Shown: positions 25,062 through 35,390 of the stretch, piece by piece
How the letters are laid out: the number at the start of each line of letters is the position of its first letter
Position numbering within the stretch: position 1 is the stretch's first letter
NCBI GenBank assembly: GCA_028023455.1
Contig: JAQFVV010000072.1
Location: forward strand, 640,501-704,500
Length of the DNA stretch: 64,000 nucleotides
Direction: 5' to 3'
Source: Epiperipatus broadwayi
Lineage: Eukaryota; Onychophora; Udeonychophora; Euonychophora; Peripatidae
Made by a program: the position numbers and the translations under genes
Notes under the pieces: model-generated
Told to the model about the DNA's origin: nothing
Seen by the model: only the letters and a program-made list of their open reading frames with translations
Databases searched by the model: none

Positions 25062-25520
25062 ATCACATGATCACATTTCCTATATATGATCATGTGATGC
25101 TTAATGGTTTAACACCAATCCTGCCTAATAGGATAGTGGTGGCTATGGTTGTAAAAGAGCCAAAGACACCAAAATGTATGGGTGCTGAACTGAGTTCAGA
25201 CCCATATGACTATATAAGCTATTGAGCTTAGATTGAAAATATTTTTTGTGTTTTCAATTTCAATCTCATAGTTTTGTAGTTAAGTAGAGATAAAAGGTGG
25301 TTGCTAGAGGGTTGCATTAGATCCTAAGATCTAGATGCAGTGCTCTCAGATCCAAAGCTCCTCACTGACGAAGGCCACAAGCCAGAAACTAGTCTGGGGA
25401 TATTGGATGAGTAGGCATTAGATAGGGATTTTATGCACAAGCCTTCTGGCATCCATTGATTACTCTGTTTAGCACAGGTGGCAATACTGTATGGAGAGTT
25501 TTGCTCTGTTTACTATTTAC
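25062..25520 (+). mobile_element. hammerhead retroposon inserted in RTE copy 1
   Basis: The duplication tatataattc is at 25,052-25,061 and 25,521-25,530, and RTE reading resumes across it. The element starts with a short reverse copy of its own end (atcacatgatc), then runs forward from about 25,086 (gatcatgtgatgcttaatgg) through the ribozyme to gttttgctctgttta. It is the cleanest full unit in the window, about 430 bp. No coding potential was seen, so it must use a partner's enzymes. Confidence 0.8.
25359..25400 (+). ncRNA. hammerhead ribozyme, intact core
   Basis: Stem I UCCUCA (25,359-25,364) pairs with UGGGGA (25,395-25,400), six pairs including one G-U. Core CUGACGA is at 25,365-25,371. 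Stem II is GGC-cacaa-GCC with an A.A mismatch at its base. Core GAAA is at 25,385-25,388. It then reads CUAGUC, with cleavage predicted after C at 25,394. Stem III would be A-C/G-U with two loop bases, and the hexamer ACUAGU is self-complementary, so two molecules could share stem III. Minimal dimeric hammerheads of this kind have been described in Penelope-like elements. This is the best candidate here for an active ribozyme. Confidence 0.75.
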
Positions 25521-25857
25521 TATATAATTCTTTATAAAAGTCTTCTATCCATTTCATGATGTCATCTCTCTTTTTAGTAATAATTCCAGCTTTTTTTTTT
25601 ATTGCAGATATGAATTTCCTACCAATACCAAAATGTTGTTTTACACTTTTGAGACTTTCATTCCCTTCTGCTGCTTTCCTTGCTAGTTCACAGTTATACT
25701 TTCTTATATCATTTTCAAATCTTTTCTGCATCATTTTACAAAATTTGAGATATTCAATCCTTTTTAATGCATCATTTTTGTATATATTCATATTCCTTCT
25801 TTTTTTCATAAATTCTTTAGTCTCAGTAGAAATGTTATTGGTCAAGTGCTGCTTTTT

Positions 25858-26835
25858 TCAACCAGCTATTTTTGTTGCAGTTTTTAAAAGTGTATCAGTT
25901 GTTTTCATATTAATTTCATTCAAATCTGAATCATGTTCAAAATCTACTAATACTTGAAAATTATTTGTAAGTTCTAATTTAAATTCATTAGAATGTTTCT
26001 GAAAATTAGGATTATCAACTGTAAATATTGTTTTTCTTAATAATTTTTGTCTCTCTAGTTTTGCATTAACATGTATTTCACATCTTACTAATCGATGATC
26101 ACTTCCTCTGTTAAATTTATTAAGAACATTACAATCTTGAAATATGTATTTTCTGTTAGTCAAAATATAATCCAATTCTGCTGTATTTTCATTTGGATGC
26201 TTCCATGTCCATTTCCTTTTAAAATTTTTCTCAAAATAATTCATAATATAAAGTTTTCCTTTTCCTGCAAACTCCACAAGTCTCTGTCCTCTCTCATTTC
26301 TATTAACATAACCAAAATTACCGCCAGCACTTTCATCTTTCATTTGTTTACCAATTCTAGCATTAAAGTCTCCCATAACAATTTTAAAATGTTGTTAACT
26401 CTGATCAAAAGCCTTTTGTGCATCCATATAAAAATCTTCTACTACTTCATCACTTTGAGAACTTGTTGGGGCATAAACCTGAATTATCTGCATTTGGTAT
26501 CTGCTATTAAGTTGTATAACTAATCTTGCCACTCTGTCCGATACACCATCAATCTCCACAATGTTGTTCTTCCACTTTTTATTTATAATGAATACTACTC
26601 CACTTGTATTTCCAATATTTGTGCCTTTATAATAGAGTACATGTTCACTTTTTAAAACAATTGTCTCTTCGCCTTTTCTTCTAACTTCACAAAGTCCAAT
26701 AATATCCCATTTAATATAAGACAGTTTTTCTTCTAACTCTTGCAATCTTTCTTCACTTGAAAGTGATCTGCTGTTGTAAGTGCCTAAATAAAAAAGGCAT
26801 GGGGATTCTGTGCAGCCTCTGCCTTCGGCCACCAA
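25858..26835 (-). pseudogene. RTE AP-endonuclease region, copy 1
   Basis: The minus strand reads YNSRSLSSEERLQELEEKL (about 26,780), WDIIGLCEVRRKGEE (about 26,700; the catalytic Glu of LCEVR), IQVYAPTS (about 26,475), MGDFNARIG (26,376; the catalytic Asp/Asn) and LDYILTNR followed by GSDHRLVR (about 26,090; the catalytic Asp-His). Together these are the exonuclease-endonuclease-phosphatase fold of an APE-type LINE endonuclease. A stop near 26,395 splits it into two frames. Confidence 0.85.
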
Positions 26836-27198
26836 CTGCTGCCTTGGTTGGTGACTTTAGTCTCCTGGGAATAAGGGCCATGATTTATTTTTGTCTGTCA
26901 TAATTGTATATATATATTGGAAAAATATTATCATTTACACAAGCATTCATTCTGCCTTATCAGGCAACTGAGAAGAAAGTCCATGGTGTTTTTTGATCTT
27001 AAACTCAGAGGTAAAAATCCAATAACTTCGTTGCGCTGGCTAATGCGTGTTGGTGAGCAGCCCATCCATGTTTATATACTGTATGAATAATCACATAGTA
27101 ATAACAGCTGCAAATGACAAGAACATATGGAGTGGACATTAAGAATTTGCCTTGCTCAGTTTCTTTAAGGCCTCCAAGAGGAATCAAAGGGTTTCCTT

Positions 27199-27549
27199 TC
27201 AATTAATAGGATGACAAGAAATTTGTAACCTCCTGAGTGTAGACAATTTCTTGCATTAAATCAAATCTTAACGATTAATCAAAGTAAATTATAGTTTATT
27301 AGTTGATATTGTGAAATTGGTAAATATTTAAGTGTCTCTGTTGGGTGATATATATTAAAATTTGTCTATTTAGAAATTCATTTATAGATTCATTAAACCA
27401 CCTAACTACTCACAAACATTATATTAAAAAATTTGTAGAGATTCTAACCAGTAAATAAATTCAAGTATATTTATTATATCCTTTAAGTTTGCCACTGTTT
27501 TCTGTTTGATCACAAATGCTATAATACATCATAATGACAATTCTAGAGA
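27199..27549. other. loop of the fold-back between RTE copies 1 and 2
   Basis: No element or gene was recognised. It separates the 5' end of RTE copy 1 (minus) from the truncated RTE copy 2 (plus). Confidence 0.4.
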
Positions 27550-27653
27550 TATCATTGAGGTATAGATCCAAGATATTGTCATATTTTAAAGAATATTTAT
27601 AAAAATGCAACAGCAACAATTAGATTAGATAATGATACTGGGAAAGTCAACAT
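27550..27653 (+). mobile_element. RTE copy 2, piece left of the Penelope insertion
   Basis: Reverse complement of about 24,400-24,503 in RTE copy 1 (tatagatccaagatattgtc onward). It continues at 31,295 after the Penelope-like insertion. It forms the inner end of the right fold-back arm. Confidence 0.8.
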
Positions 27654-29389
27654 ATTAAAGTAATTTCCTTGAATTATTAAATTGAAAACATTTTTATAAA
27701 GCATGTTTATATATATTATTTGAAGTATATTTCTAATATTTAATGTAATGGGTGCTTTATAATTAACAATTTTATAATTAATGAATATAAATAAATATAA
27801 GAAGTAATTTTCTTTTGAGTGGTATGTTAAAGAATTATAATTTCTTTGTTCCTAATATGAAAGATACTTTCTATATCTGTTTTCGTATCATTAATTTGAA
27901 TTATTTGAAAGTAAGACAAAAGAGTTACTAATGAATAATATTTTTACCTAATTTTTCATATTGTTAGGTTCAACTCTAAATTATCTTAAATATCATAAGA
28001 ATTAAGAGGTTATTAAATGTTTAGGTATTTAGCCTTTATTGGTACATAATTAGATATGAATAAAATTAGAGTTTTATTTTGTATATTATTATCTTTAAAA
28101 TGAATCACAAATTATGCTTCCCCCTTCCCTAATGCAATTTGAGAATGTTTGTAATTTTTATTTTTATGAGATTAGTCAAATAATTTAAATATTTAGGTTC
28201 AAGAATACAAAAATTGGACAGTTACAATAGTTGTAGGCTACATAATTGCCCAGTCACAAAATTCAGGTGTAGCTGCAGTACAAGTTATAAATGAAATTCT
28301 ATGGAGAAGTCCAAAGATACTAAACCATTTTAATAGCACTTTATAGTAAAAACAATTACTGTGTGCATTGGATTTCTGACTTTCAATGCTCATATCTTAA
28401 TTAAAAACAATCAGGGAACAAATAATTTTAAAAAATTTTCAGGAGAAAAAAAGAAAACAGACAAAGAAAATCTTTGACCATTGATCATTTTTTATTAATC
28501 TGAGCTAGGATGAAATAGTGAATGCCCATGCCTTATTCACTCCAATTTTATTTAAGTATAAATTTGGTCACTTAACTACTGGAGGCATTCAATCAAGAGC
28601 ACGATGTGCAGTGCTAAATATTCAAGAAATTAATATTTGTGTTGGGGGAGGGAGAATCAATGGTCTGGCATTCGGTCAACTCAAATACAATTACTAGCTT
28701 TTTAATAACAGTGATTTTAATATACATCATTAGACCTGAAATTATCTTGACTGCTATAAAACAGACTTATCTTCTGATAGATTTTCATCTCACCCAAAGC
28801 AATGCCATTCTGATTGTAATGCTTTGCATAAGTCTCATTTACTAAGTCAAAGACTTATGATTTGGAGGTGAATAACACAGGTGATGAATGAACATATAAC
28901 AATTTTGCAGTTTTAATTTTAATAAAGAACAACTATTGATAAGCAAATATTCTATAAAAACAAAAATAAATGAATTTAGGAAAAGTTACTGATTTTAGCT
29001 TTTTCAGAATTTCAAAATATGATATACATGTATAAACAACATCCCATTAATAGTTAAATCCCCCAGCCAGATAGTTGATTAATAAAACCTCAAAATATCT
29101 AGTCAACATACCATTGCAGTCAAATTCCTTACTACATTAGGTGTTTCAATTCAAATAAGTCTTTAGACTATTTTGGAGAAACAAAAACAGTCCCAAGCAT
29201 TATACATATTGACTTGAAAACAGGAAATGTTTATCTGAAAATTTGTGATGATAGGGATTTTACCTGTAATTATATATTGAACTATTTCCATCATCTGTTA
29301 ATAATTATGAAATATTTTTAAAAGATATCTAACTTTATTTAAACTTTTAAATACATTCAACTGTTAGCAAAGCATACAGATTAATTTAT

Positions 29390-29535
29390 TACAACATTTT
29401 GAGTGCTCTTTTTTACTCATCTCTTCTTCAAATGTTGCTGGCCTTACCAGTGAAAGTACTAGCATGGAAATTGAACCTTCGATTTTAGTTTTGTGAATTT
29501 AAGATAATGCTTGCTCTTACTAATTAGGCTATTCT
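29390..29535 (-). mobile_element. tRNA-derived SINE (family A), in the Penelope-like element
   Basis: Minus strand: A-box-like agcctaattagtaagagc, B-box aaggttcaatttcc, then cactggtaaggccagcaa and tgaagaaga, and an end with aaaatgttgtaataaa. The body matches the copy at 38,648-38,815 on the plus strand, so it is a true dispersed family. Confidence 0.6.
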
Positions 29536-29820
29536 GAAAAACCAAGTCACTAGAAATTTTATATATTTATCTATGAAGATTCTCTTGGTTTCTCCAGTTT
29601 TTTTAAGGGCAAGGTTAATGAGTAGTTTTGAAATATTATGAATTATTTACATTAGACTGATTTATAAAGTTATCTACTATAAATGTGAATGGTTTATACA
29701 AATTTTACTTTTTACTTTCTGCCTGTTATTTTTCTTGTCCAATGTATTTTAGGTCCATTTGGTTTTTCTTTTTAATCATTACTTTTTGTTCTTTTAATTA
29801 CGTATTTTGAAATGAGTCAG

Positions 29821-29880
29821 ATGATTTCAGCCATATATGTTCTTCCATATTCACATGGTATTTCATAGATGCAGTTTTTG
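29821..29880 (-). pseudogene. GIY-YIG endonuclease fragment of the Penelope-like element
   Basis: The minus strand reads NCIYEIPCEYGRTYMAEII. It aligns with the IYKIPC...YIGET start of the Penelope-type GIY-YIG domain, which nicks the target DNA. The second half of the motif is altered (TYMAEI for YIGET) and a stop follows, so it is inactive. It lies about 0.45 kb downstream of the reverse transcriptase, as expected. Confidence 0.65.
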
Positions 29881-30289
29881 TTTTTCAATATTTGCAGTTT
29901 GTGTTTTATAGAAGTTAGACTTTTTCATAGGGCACTTATGACTTTGGAAAGGAATCTTAATATACTGATCACAGATTTACTTTAGTTTAGCTGCAATTAC
30001 TAATATCTATGGATACGCTTTAATACCTATAATTGTTTTTATGGTGTTTCTTTTAATTGGCTATTTCATAATGATAGCTGATGGATAAGTATTTTTCATG
30101 AGAGTTTATGCTTTATGATTTTTCTTTTCCAAGTTATTGGTTTCTGAATAAGAATTTTTATTCTGATTAGAGTGTGTGAGTTTTCTGTTGATTGTAATTT
30201 TGATTTTGCTATGAGGGAATCTTGTCAAAAGAAAATTAAGAACTGTAATGTCTGTTCTTGTTTTAATTCTATTGTGAATTTAATTAAAA

Positions 30290-30960
30290 GAACATAATTA
30301 TTGATAGTATCCAGAATGTTTGTAGAAATGCTTTATCATATGGCCATAGAAAAGCCAGACTTTAATTGTAGATAGAATTTTATTTATGGTTGTAGTTTCA
30401 AGTTCTTCCATGTAAATATTGCTGATCAGAGATAGCAATAAGGAATCAAAAAGCATCTTTTGATTTTGTTGGAAGAATTCTATAGTATATAATAATAGTA
30501 TGCTGTGCAGAATGTTAAGTGTAATAAACTATCAAGTGGAAGAATTATTCTGGTTTGTACACTATTATTGGTATTTAATCTTTTTTTTACATTAGATAAT
30601 GCTTTATCACAGAGTACTTTTGTGATTAAGTTTTTCACATCAAAATTTCCCAATATGTTAGTTCCTTCACTTTTCATGTTGATTAATTCTACAATTTTCT
30701 TAGAATCTCTAACATAGAACTGTCTCTTCTATGCCAAAGGACGAAGAACATTAGAATTTTTGATATAGTGAGTTTTCAGAATTAACAATAGATCTTAATG
30801 GAACCTGGCCTTTATTGATTTTAGATGACCACAAAGATGTGGAATTTTTGCCAAAATATGTCAATCTAATTTTTTCTGAATCATTGAAATAGTTGTGATC
30901 GGGGATGCTTTCTAAATAATATTTACAGTTGTGATTCATAGCTAGTATGGGACTTTTAGT
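30290..30960 (-). pseudogene. Penelope-like reverse transcriptase, decayed
   Basis: Minus-strand blocks in order: STSLWSSKINKGQVPLRSIV (about 30,810; YGLPKIHK...PLRPIV in the family), LGNFDVKNLITKVL (about 30,640; SFDVxSLFTNVP), LLLSLISNIYMEELE (about 30,410; GSPLSPxxANIYME) and WLFYGHMIKHFYKHSG (about 30,345), where the family has WLRYVDDTF. The catalytic Asp pair is gone, so the copy is dead. The PKIHK and NIYME blocks are specific to Penelope-like enzymes rather than LINEs. Confidence 0.75.
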
Positions 30961-31294
30961 CTGTTGGGAGAAGCTCTTATTGTATCATAATTACTATTAT
31001 CCATTTACAAATGTTACATTGCTCTTGCTAGCAGGAAGAATGCTTATAGATTTGTCTAGTTTAAGATTTAATAGATTTTTCTCTCAACATAAGTGATATT
31101 AGATTTGTATTGTTGGTGTCTCATTTTCCAGCGTAATTTTGCTTTCTCTTAACAAAGTCTCACTTGCAGTCTAAATAATTCTGTCTGGGAATGAATGAGA
31201 GGATTTAGTTATAAGCTTTTAGAAGGTGATTGGAAAACTCATGAAATCTTTATCAGTAAATTTATTTTTTAACAAAGATTATTAAAGTCAACAT

Positions 31295-31784
31295 TGAGAA
31301 GGGTGTAAGACAAGGTAACTCCATATCTCCAAAACTTTTTACAGCAGTGCTGCAAGAAATATTTTGTGGATTAAAATGGGAAGCTAAAGGAGTGAAAGTA
31401 AATGGAGATTATTTAAGTCATTTAGATTTTGCAGATGATGTAGTTGTTTTTGCAACTTATGCTTCAGAGCTGCAGGAAATGTTGCAGGAGTTATCAGATG
31501 AAAGTAGGACTAAAGATAAATGTTAAAAGACTAAAGTAAAGTTTAATGGATTTTCTCAAAATATGAAAATAAAGATTGATTATGATGAGTTAGAAGAAGT
31601 TAACAGTTACAAACAACTTGGTCAGATTATTAATACATATGGAAACATAATGGATGAAATTAATCATAGGATTAAACTTGGTTGGAGTGCTTTTGGTAGA
31701 AATAACTTGATACTAAAAGGAAATATATCTACGTGTCTGTAAAGCAAGATTTTTAATAAATGTGTTTTACCTGTTCTTACTTAT
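31295..31784 (+). mobile_element. RTE copy 2, piece right of the Penelope insertion
   Basis: Encodes GVRQGNSISPKLFTAVLQEI (about 31,310) and HLDFADDVVVFATYASELQE (about 31,420) on the plus strand, nearly identical to RTE copy 1 in reverse complement. It stops at the same base as copy 1, after cttactta, where sequence X begins. The shared junction shows the two arms are one duplicated segment, not two separate RTE insertions. Confidence 0.85.
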
Positions 31785-33052
31785 GTATCAATAATGAAAG
31801 AAAGAAACAGTGCACTGGCAAAGACAGTACTATCAGGCTTCTGAATTTTAGGCTATTAAGATCATATATAATTTTCAATGATTATCCAATTTTGACAGGC
31901 AATGTCTTCCAAATTATTTATGAGGACGAATAGTTTTAATTTTAACAGTATACAAGCCTAACACGAGCATCAGTTTTGAAAGAAACTTTTTAAATTCCAA
32001 CCATCAATAAAGATATTAAATGTATATATATTTTGCTCTAAATCTTTTTTTTTTTCTGACTCTTACTTTTCTCATACGGTACTTATTAAACCTATTATTT
32101 TGAAATTTCCTTGTGAGTATATGATATTTTTAGTTATTAAAATGATTCTAAAATTTTAAATACAATTTCAATAAATATTTATGCCTTTAATATTATTGTG
32201 AGAGGAAGTTTTGATAAACATATCTTCGAATTATTGCTCGCGAGTAACAAGCACACAAGGTATACCCAGCACGCAACTAACACTTTATTTTTCGAAGTAG
32301 TAATCTATAAACCGAAATATAATTTATATTACTTTAAAATTTATTGAAAATATTAATTGAAAGTGTAAAAAAAAAAGTTTTACAAACAATAATCTTTTAA
32401 AATAATACATTTTTGAACGATATACTGCCGTAGGGAAAAAAATTAGCTTTTTTTTTTTTTTTTTTTTAAAAAACAGACCGAAACTCACGTTTTGTTTTAT
32501 TTACAAAAAAAAAAAACCACTTTTAGAGTAAATAATTAAAAAAACAGATCGCTTTTTACAAAGTCATACTTTAAAAATACATCGATTCATGAAATGGTGA
32601 AATAGAATGTAAAATTATTACGTTTGACCGTATATTTAAATAGTTATGACTTTATAAATTATTCACCCCTGTACATTATAGGCCCTGAATGTTTTAAGTA
32701 CTATGTTCATAAACGTTAGCAATGAGGCATTTAGAGGTTGCTGTTTTTACCGTGTGTAACGTGGAGAAACAGCGCCGCGTAGTGGGCTAGAATCTTGGTA
32801 GTTTCTGATAGCAGACGACACATAAGCTAGATGTGTTTACGGCAATCAGCGCCACCTAGGTTCTTGGTAGCAGACGACACAAGCTGCCAGCCAGCTTGTG
32901 GAAGGTTCCTGTGCGTACGCATGGTGAACAGCGCCACCTATCGGCAGAAAAAGCGTCGTCTGCTTTTGAGGCCCCTACCCTGTATGTTCTGTGTGAAAAC
33001 ACAGAAACAGCGCCTCTAGCGGCGACAGTACAGTCTGCCAACCACGACCGAA
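31785..33052 (-). mobile_element. sequence X, right outer arm of the 10.4-kb fold-back
   Basis: Near-identical reverse complement of 22,632-23,910; the differences are mostly in homopolymer lengths (the T/A run near 32,445). It ends with ccaaccacgaccgaa at 33,052. The base quartet aaat lies outside each end if the termini are tcggtcg/cgaccga, a possible 4-bp target-site duplication, but in AT-rich flanks this is weak. Confidence 0.6.
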
Positions 33053-33094
33053 AATTCTAATTATATTTTAAATTTGCATAAATTTAATATTTAT

Positions 33095-34170
33095 TATAAC
33101 CTATATATATAAAATGGGAATTTTTCTGTGCAATAATTTAGAAATTTCAATTACAATGTAATCAGGCAACAACCAATTAAAACTAGTAATATACATTGAA
33201 ACTATGTGATCAAATAAATAGTAGCAGTATCTGTCTGACCCACGTTAAGCCAAAAGTGAAACAGCCTTTAACTTAATACTGTAGATGATACGAGTTATAA
33301 ATCAGACACAAATCTTTACCTAGGTAAAAATTTGAGGTATAACAACTTCTCCGAATTTTCACAAGCAATCAAACCTTCCCTGCAAAATATTACTCATATT
33401 AGTTTAAAAAAATTGTGGACTTATAGATGTAAACATTATGATATATTGAAAGTTTTTCTGTATAACAATCCAGATAAAATTTCAGTTATGATGTAACCAC
33501 CCAACAACCAATTAAATCTGCTAATGCAAGTTGAAATCACATGACTAGTAACAGCAATATTTGTCTGACCTACATTAAGCAAAAAAGAAACGCTTTTAGT
33601 TCAATTCTCTAGCTGATATAAAAGTTATAAAGCAGAAATGGTCAATTTATCTAAGTGAAAATTTAAAGTATAAAAACTTCTATTTTTACAACTAACTCAT
33701 ATCAGCTATAGTATTAAGATAAAATTTGGTCCTATTTTTGGCTTAACATTAATCAGACAAAGATATATATACATCTTGCCATTTCAGCTTGTATTGCTGG
33801 TTTTAAATGGTTATTGCTTGGTGTCATCATGGTTGAAGTTTTATCAAGATTATTGATTGGAGAAATTCCCATAATATTTCAATGTTTATATCTATAAATG
33901 TATAAAAAAACTTCAAACTAATGCTTGAGAAAATTCATATAAATTGTTATACTTCAAATTTACATTTCTTTATCTTACTTATAATTCATATTGGCTAGAA
34001 TATTAAAGCTAAAAGTAATTTTATTTTTGGCTTAATGTGGGTCAGAAAATAGTCTTGCATTGTCAATTTTAATTGGTTGTTGCTTGGTTACACTAACTGA
34101 AATTTTATCTAGATTATTACATGAAAAATTTTCCATTGTATTTCAATATTTACAACTATAAGATTGTGCA
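33095..34170. repeat. array of four ~230-bp units, two forward and two inverted
   Basis: A motif around caacaaccaattaaa with flanking cagataaaatttcag and tctgacc-ac-ttaagc recurs at about 33,165 and 33,505 (plus) and 33,810 and 34,070 (minus). The array is symmetric, so it can fold on itself. It starts 40 bp beyond the end of the large fold-back. Type unknown, possibly a MITE that inserted into itself. Confidence 0.5.
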
Positions 34171-34265
34171 AATCTCTAAATTAATAAATATATAGATGTA
34201 TACATATAACGCATAAACACATTTTTAAAAGCAATATAAAAATAATAATTATTAATAATTAATAC

Positions 34266-34411
34266 CTGTCAGAACCACTAGAACTGTCGTCATCTTGACC
34301 AGCTCCTGATGCCTTCCATCGTTTATATCGTTCAATCAAATCTATTAAATATGAATTCTTTCTTGCCTTTTTAATAAAAGGAAATTTTAGTAATTCCTTG
34401 GCAGTAGGCCG
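34266..34411 (-). CDS. STK24/25/26: GCKIII kinase, end of kinase domain and acidic linker
   Basis: 146 nt; acceptor cgtttcag, donor gtatta, ending with two bases of a Ser codon. It encodes [20 protein letters not shown], closing the kinase domain (the subdomain XI arginine is the first residue), then [14 protein letters not shown] and an acidic DDDSSSGSD tract. The RYKRWKA segment right after the kinase domain is a GCKIII signature. It follows the previous exon after a 79-nt intron, the only short intron in this part of the gene. Confidence 0.92.
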
Positions 34412-34490
34412 CTGAAACGAACAAATAAACGTTGAAAACAATAACAAACAAAAAGAAAGAAAGAAAACCAAAAAAACTAAGGATACATAC
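34412..34490 (-). other. 79-nt mini-intron
   Basis: It begins gtatgt and ends cgtttcag on the minus strand, with a pyrimidine-rich stretch upstream of the acceptor (tttctttct). It contrasts with neighbouring introns of 6 and 20 kb and contains no element. Confidence 0.85.
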
Positions 34491-34676
34491 ATTTTCTGGA
34501 TCCTTATTTAAACAAGCTTCCACAAATTCTTTAAATGGTTTACTGTAATTTCCTGTTAATTGAGGTGGATTATTTTTTGGTATAAGAAAAAGAACACGCA
34601 TAGGATGTAAATCAGAATTTGGAGGTTCTCCTTTAGCTAATTCAATAGCGGTAATGCCTAAACTCCAAATATCAGC
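34491..34676 (-). CDS. STK24/25/26: GCKIII kinase, C-lobe exon
   Basis: 186 nt, 62 codons, both ends in phase 0; acceptor ttttcag, donor gtatgt. It encodes [20 protein letters not shown], with the subdomain IX Asp and Trp, then [20 protein letters not shown], the conserved STE20 C-lobe, and [12 protein letters not shown] before the XI arginine of the next exon. Very close to vertebrate STK24/25/26 throughout. No deviation at structural residues was seen. Confidence 0.95.
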
Positions 34677-35157
34677 CTGAAAATAAAACATAATATTAAA
34701 ATTTATTTTCTGAATTTTTAAGAGACATGTAGTATTCAATTATATTTATTTGAAATCATACTTTATTGATAAAAATAACTCACAAATGTTTATAATAATA
34801 ATTCCCACAAACATTCATTATAATATTCCTGTTATATAATTAAATGATTAGTAATCAATAATTTTATTTGTAATCAATAAACATTTAAAACTATGGCTTT
34901 ACCACTTTATGAGCCTCTTTTTTAAACACAGAAATCATTATAAAAGTACAATCACTACTTTAAAAAATGCCTAATACTTTTCCAACAGAATCATCATAAG
35001 GATAATCATTAGTATTTTGATGTTTGATATTTGCAAATCACTATAACTTTGATATTAATTTTCAGAAAATAATTTGTAGAATAATTTTTTTAATCAGAGT
35101 ATTTATTAATCAAAAACTTTTTATCCAAATAAATAAATTAGTTTATATACATATTTA

Positions 35158-35390
35158 AAAACAGATCTAGATGCAGTGCTCTCAGATCCAAGGCTTCTCA
35201 TTGACGAAGACCATAAGCCAGAAACTAGTCTGGGGATATTGGATGAGTAGGCACTAGATGGGGATTTTATGCATAAGCCTTCTAGCATCCATTGATTACT
35301 CTGGCTTGCACTGAGTGGCAATACATATATAGAGTTTTGCCTGTTTTGATAACAGTTATGAGCAAGCATAGGAAATGGCGATCATGTGAT
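35158..35390 (+). mobile_element. 5'-truncated hammerhead retroposon, 17-bp target-site duplication
   Basis: The duplication gtttatatacatattta is at 35,141-35,157 and 35,391-35,407, perfect over 17 bp. The copy has no inverted head: it starts mid-unit (acagatctagatgcag) and runs to the standard end gatcatgtgat, defining the 3' end of the family. The ribozyme at 35,195-35,236 has UUGACGA instead of CUGACGA, so it is dead. 5' truncation plus a long duplication is the mark of target-primed reverse transcription. Confidence 0.8.

Larger units (their letters stand above)
23911..27198 (-). mobile_element. RTE-type LINE, copy 1, 3'-truncated
   Basis: Minus-strand non-LTR retrotransposon. The 5' region (27,198 to about 26,840) matches the 5' region of copy 3 (53,521 down). 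The coding part has the AP endonuclease first and reverse transcriptase second, the RTE clade order. It lacks the 3' end present in copy 3; the break at 23,911 falls inside the coding sequence, where sequence X starts. It is split by a hammerhead retroposon at 25,062-25,520. Frameshifts and stops make it inactive. Confidence 0.85.
27654..31283 (-). mobile_element. Penelope-like retroelement, 3.6 kb, 11-bp target-site duplication
   Basis: The duplication aaagtcaacat is at 27,643-27,653 and 31,284-31,294; removing the insert restores the RTE copy 2 sequence. On the minus strand the order is reverse transcriptase (about 30,960 to 30,290) then a GIY-YIG endonuclease fragment (about 29,880 to 29,821), the order of Penelope-like elements. 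It contains many stops and a SINE insertion (29,390-29,535). The part from 27,654 to 29,380 has no recognisable coding sequence. I see no hammerhead within it. Confidence 0.75.
13681..34265 (-). other. kinase giant intron, 20.6 kb
   Basis: This is the largest intron seen here. Its donor is gtatta at 34,265 and its acceptor ag is at 13,681-13,682. It holds the inverted hammerhead retroposon pair (13,864-14,848), a TIR element (18,398-19,440), the 10.4-kb fold-back composite with RTE and Penelope-like elements (22,632-33,052) and a four-unit repeat array (33,095-34,170). Confidence 0.75.
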
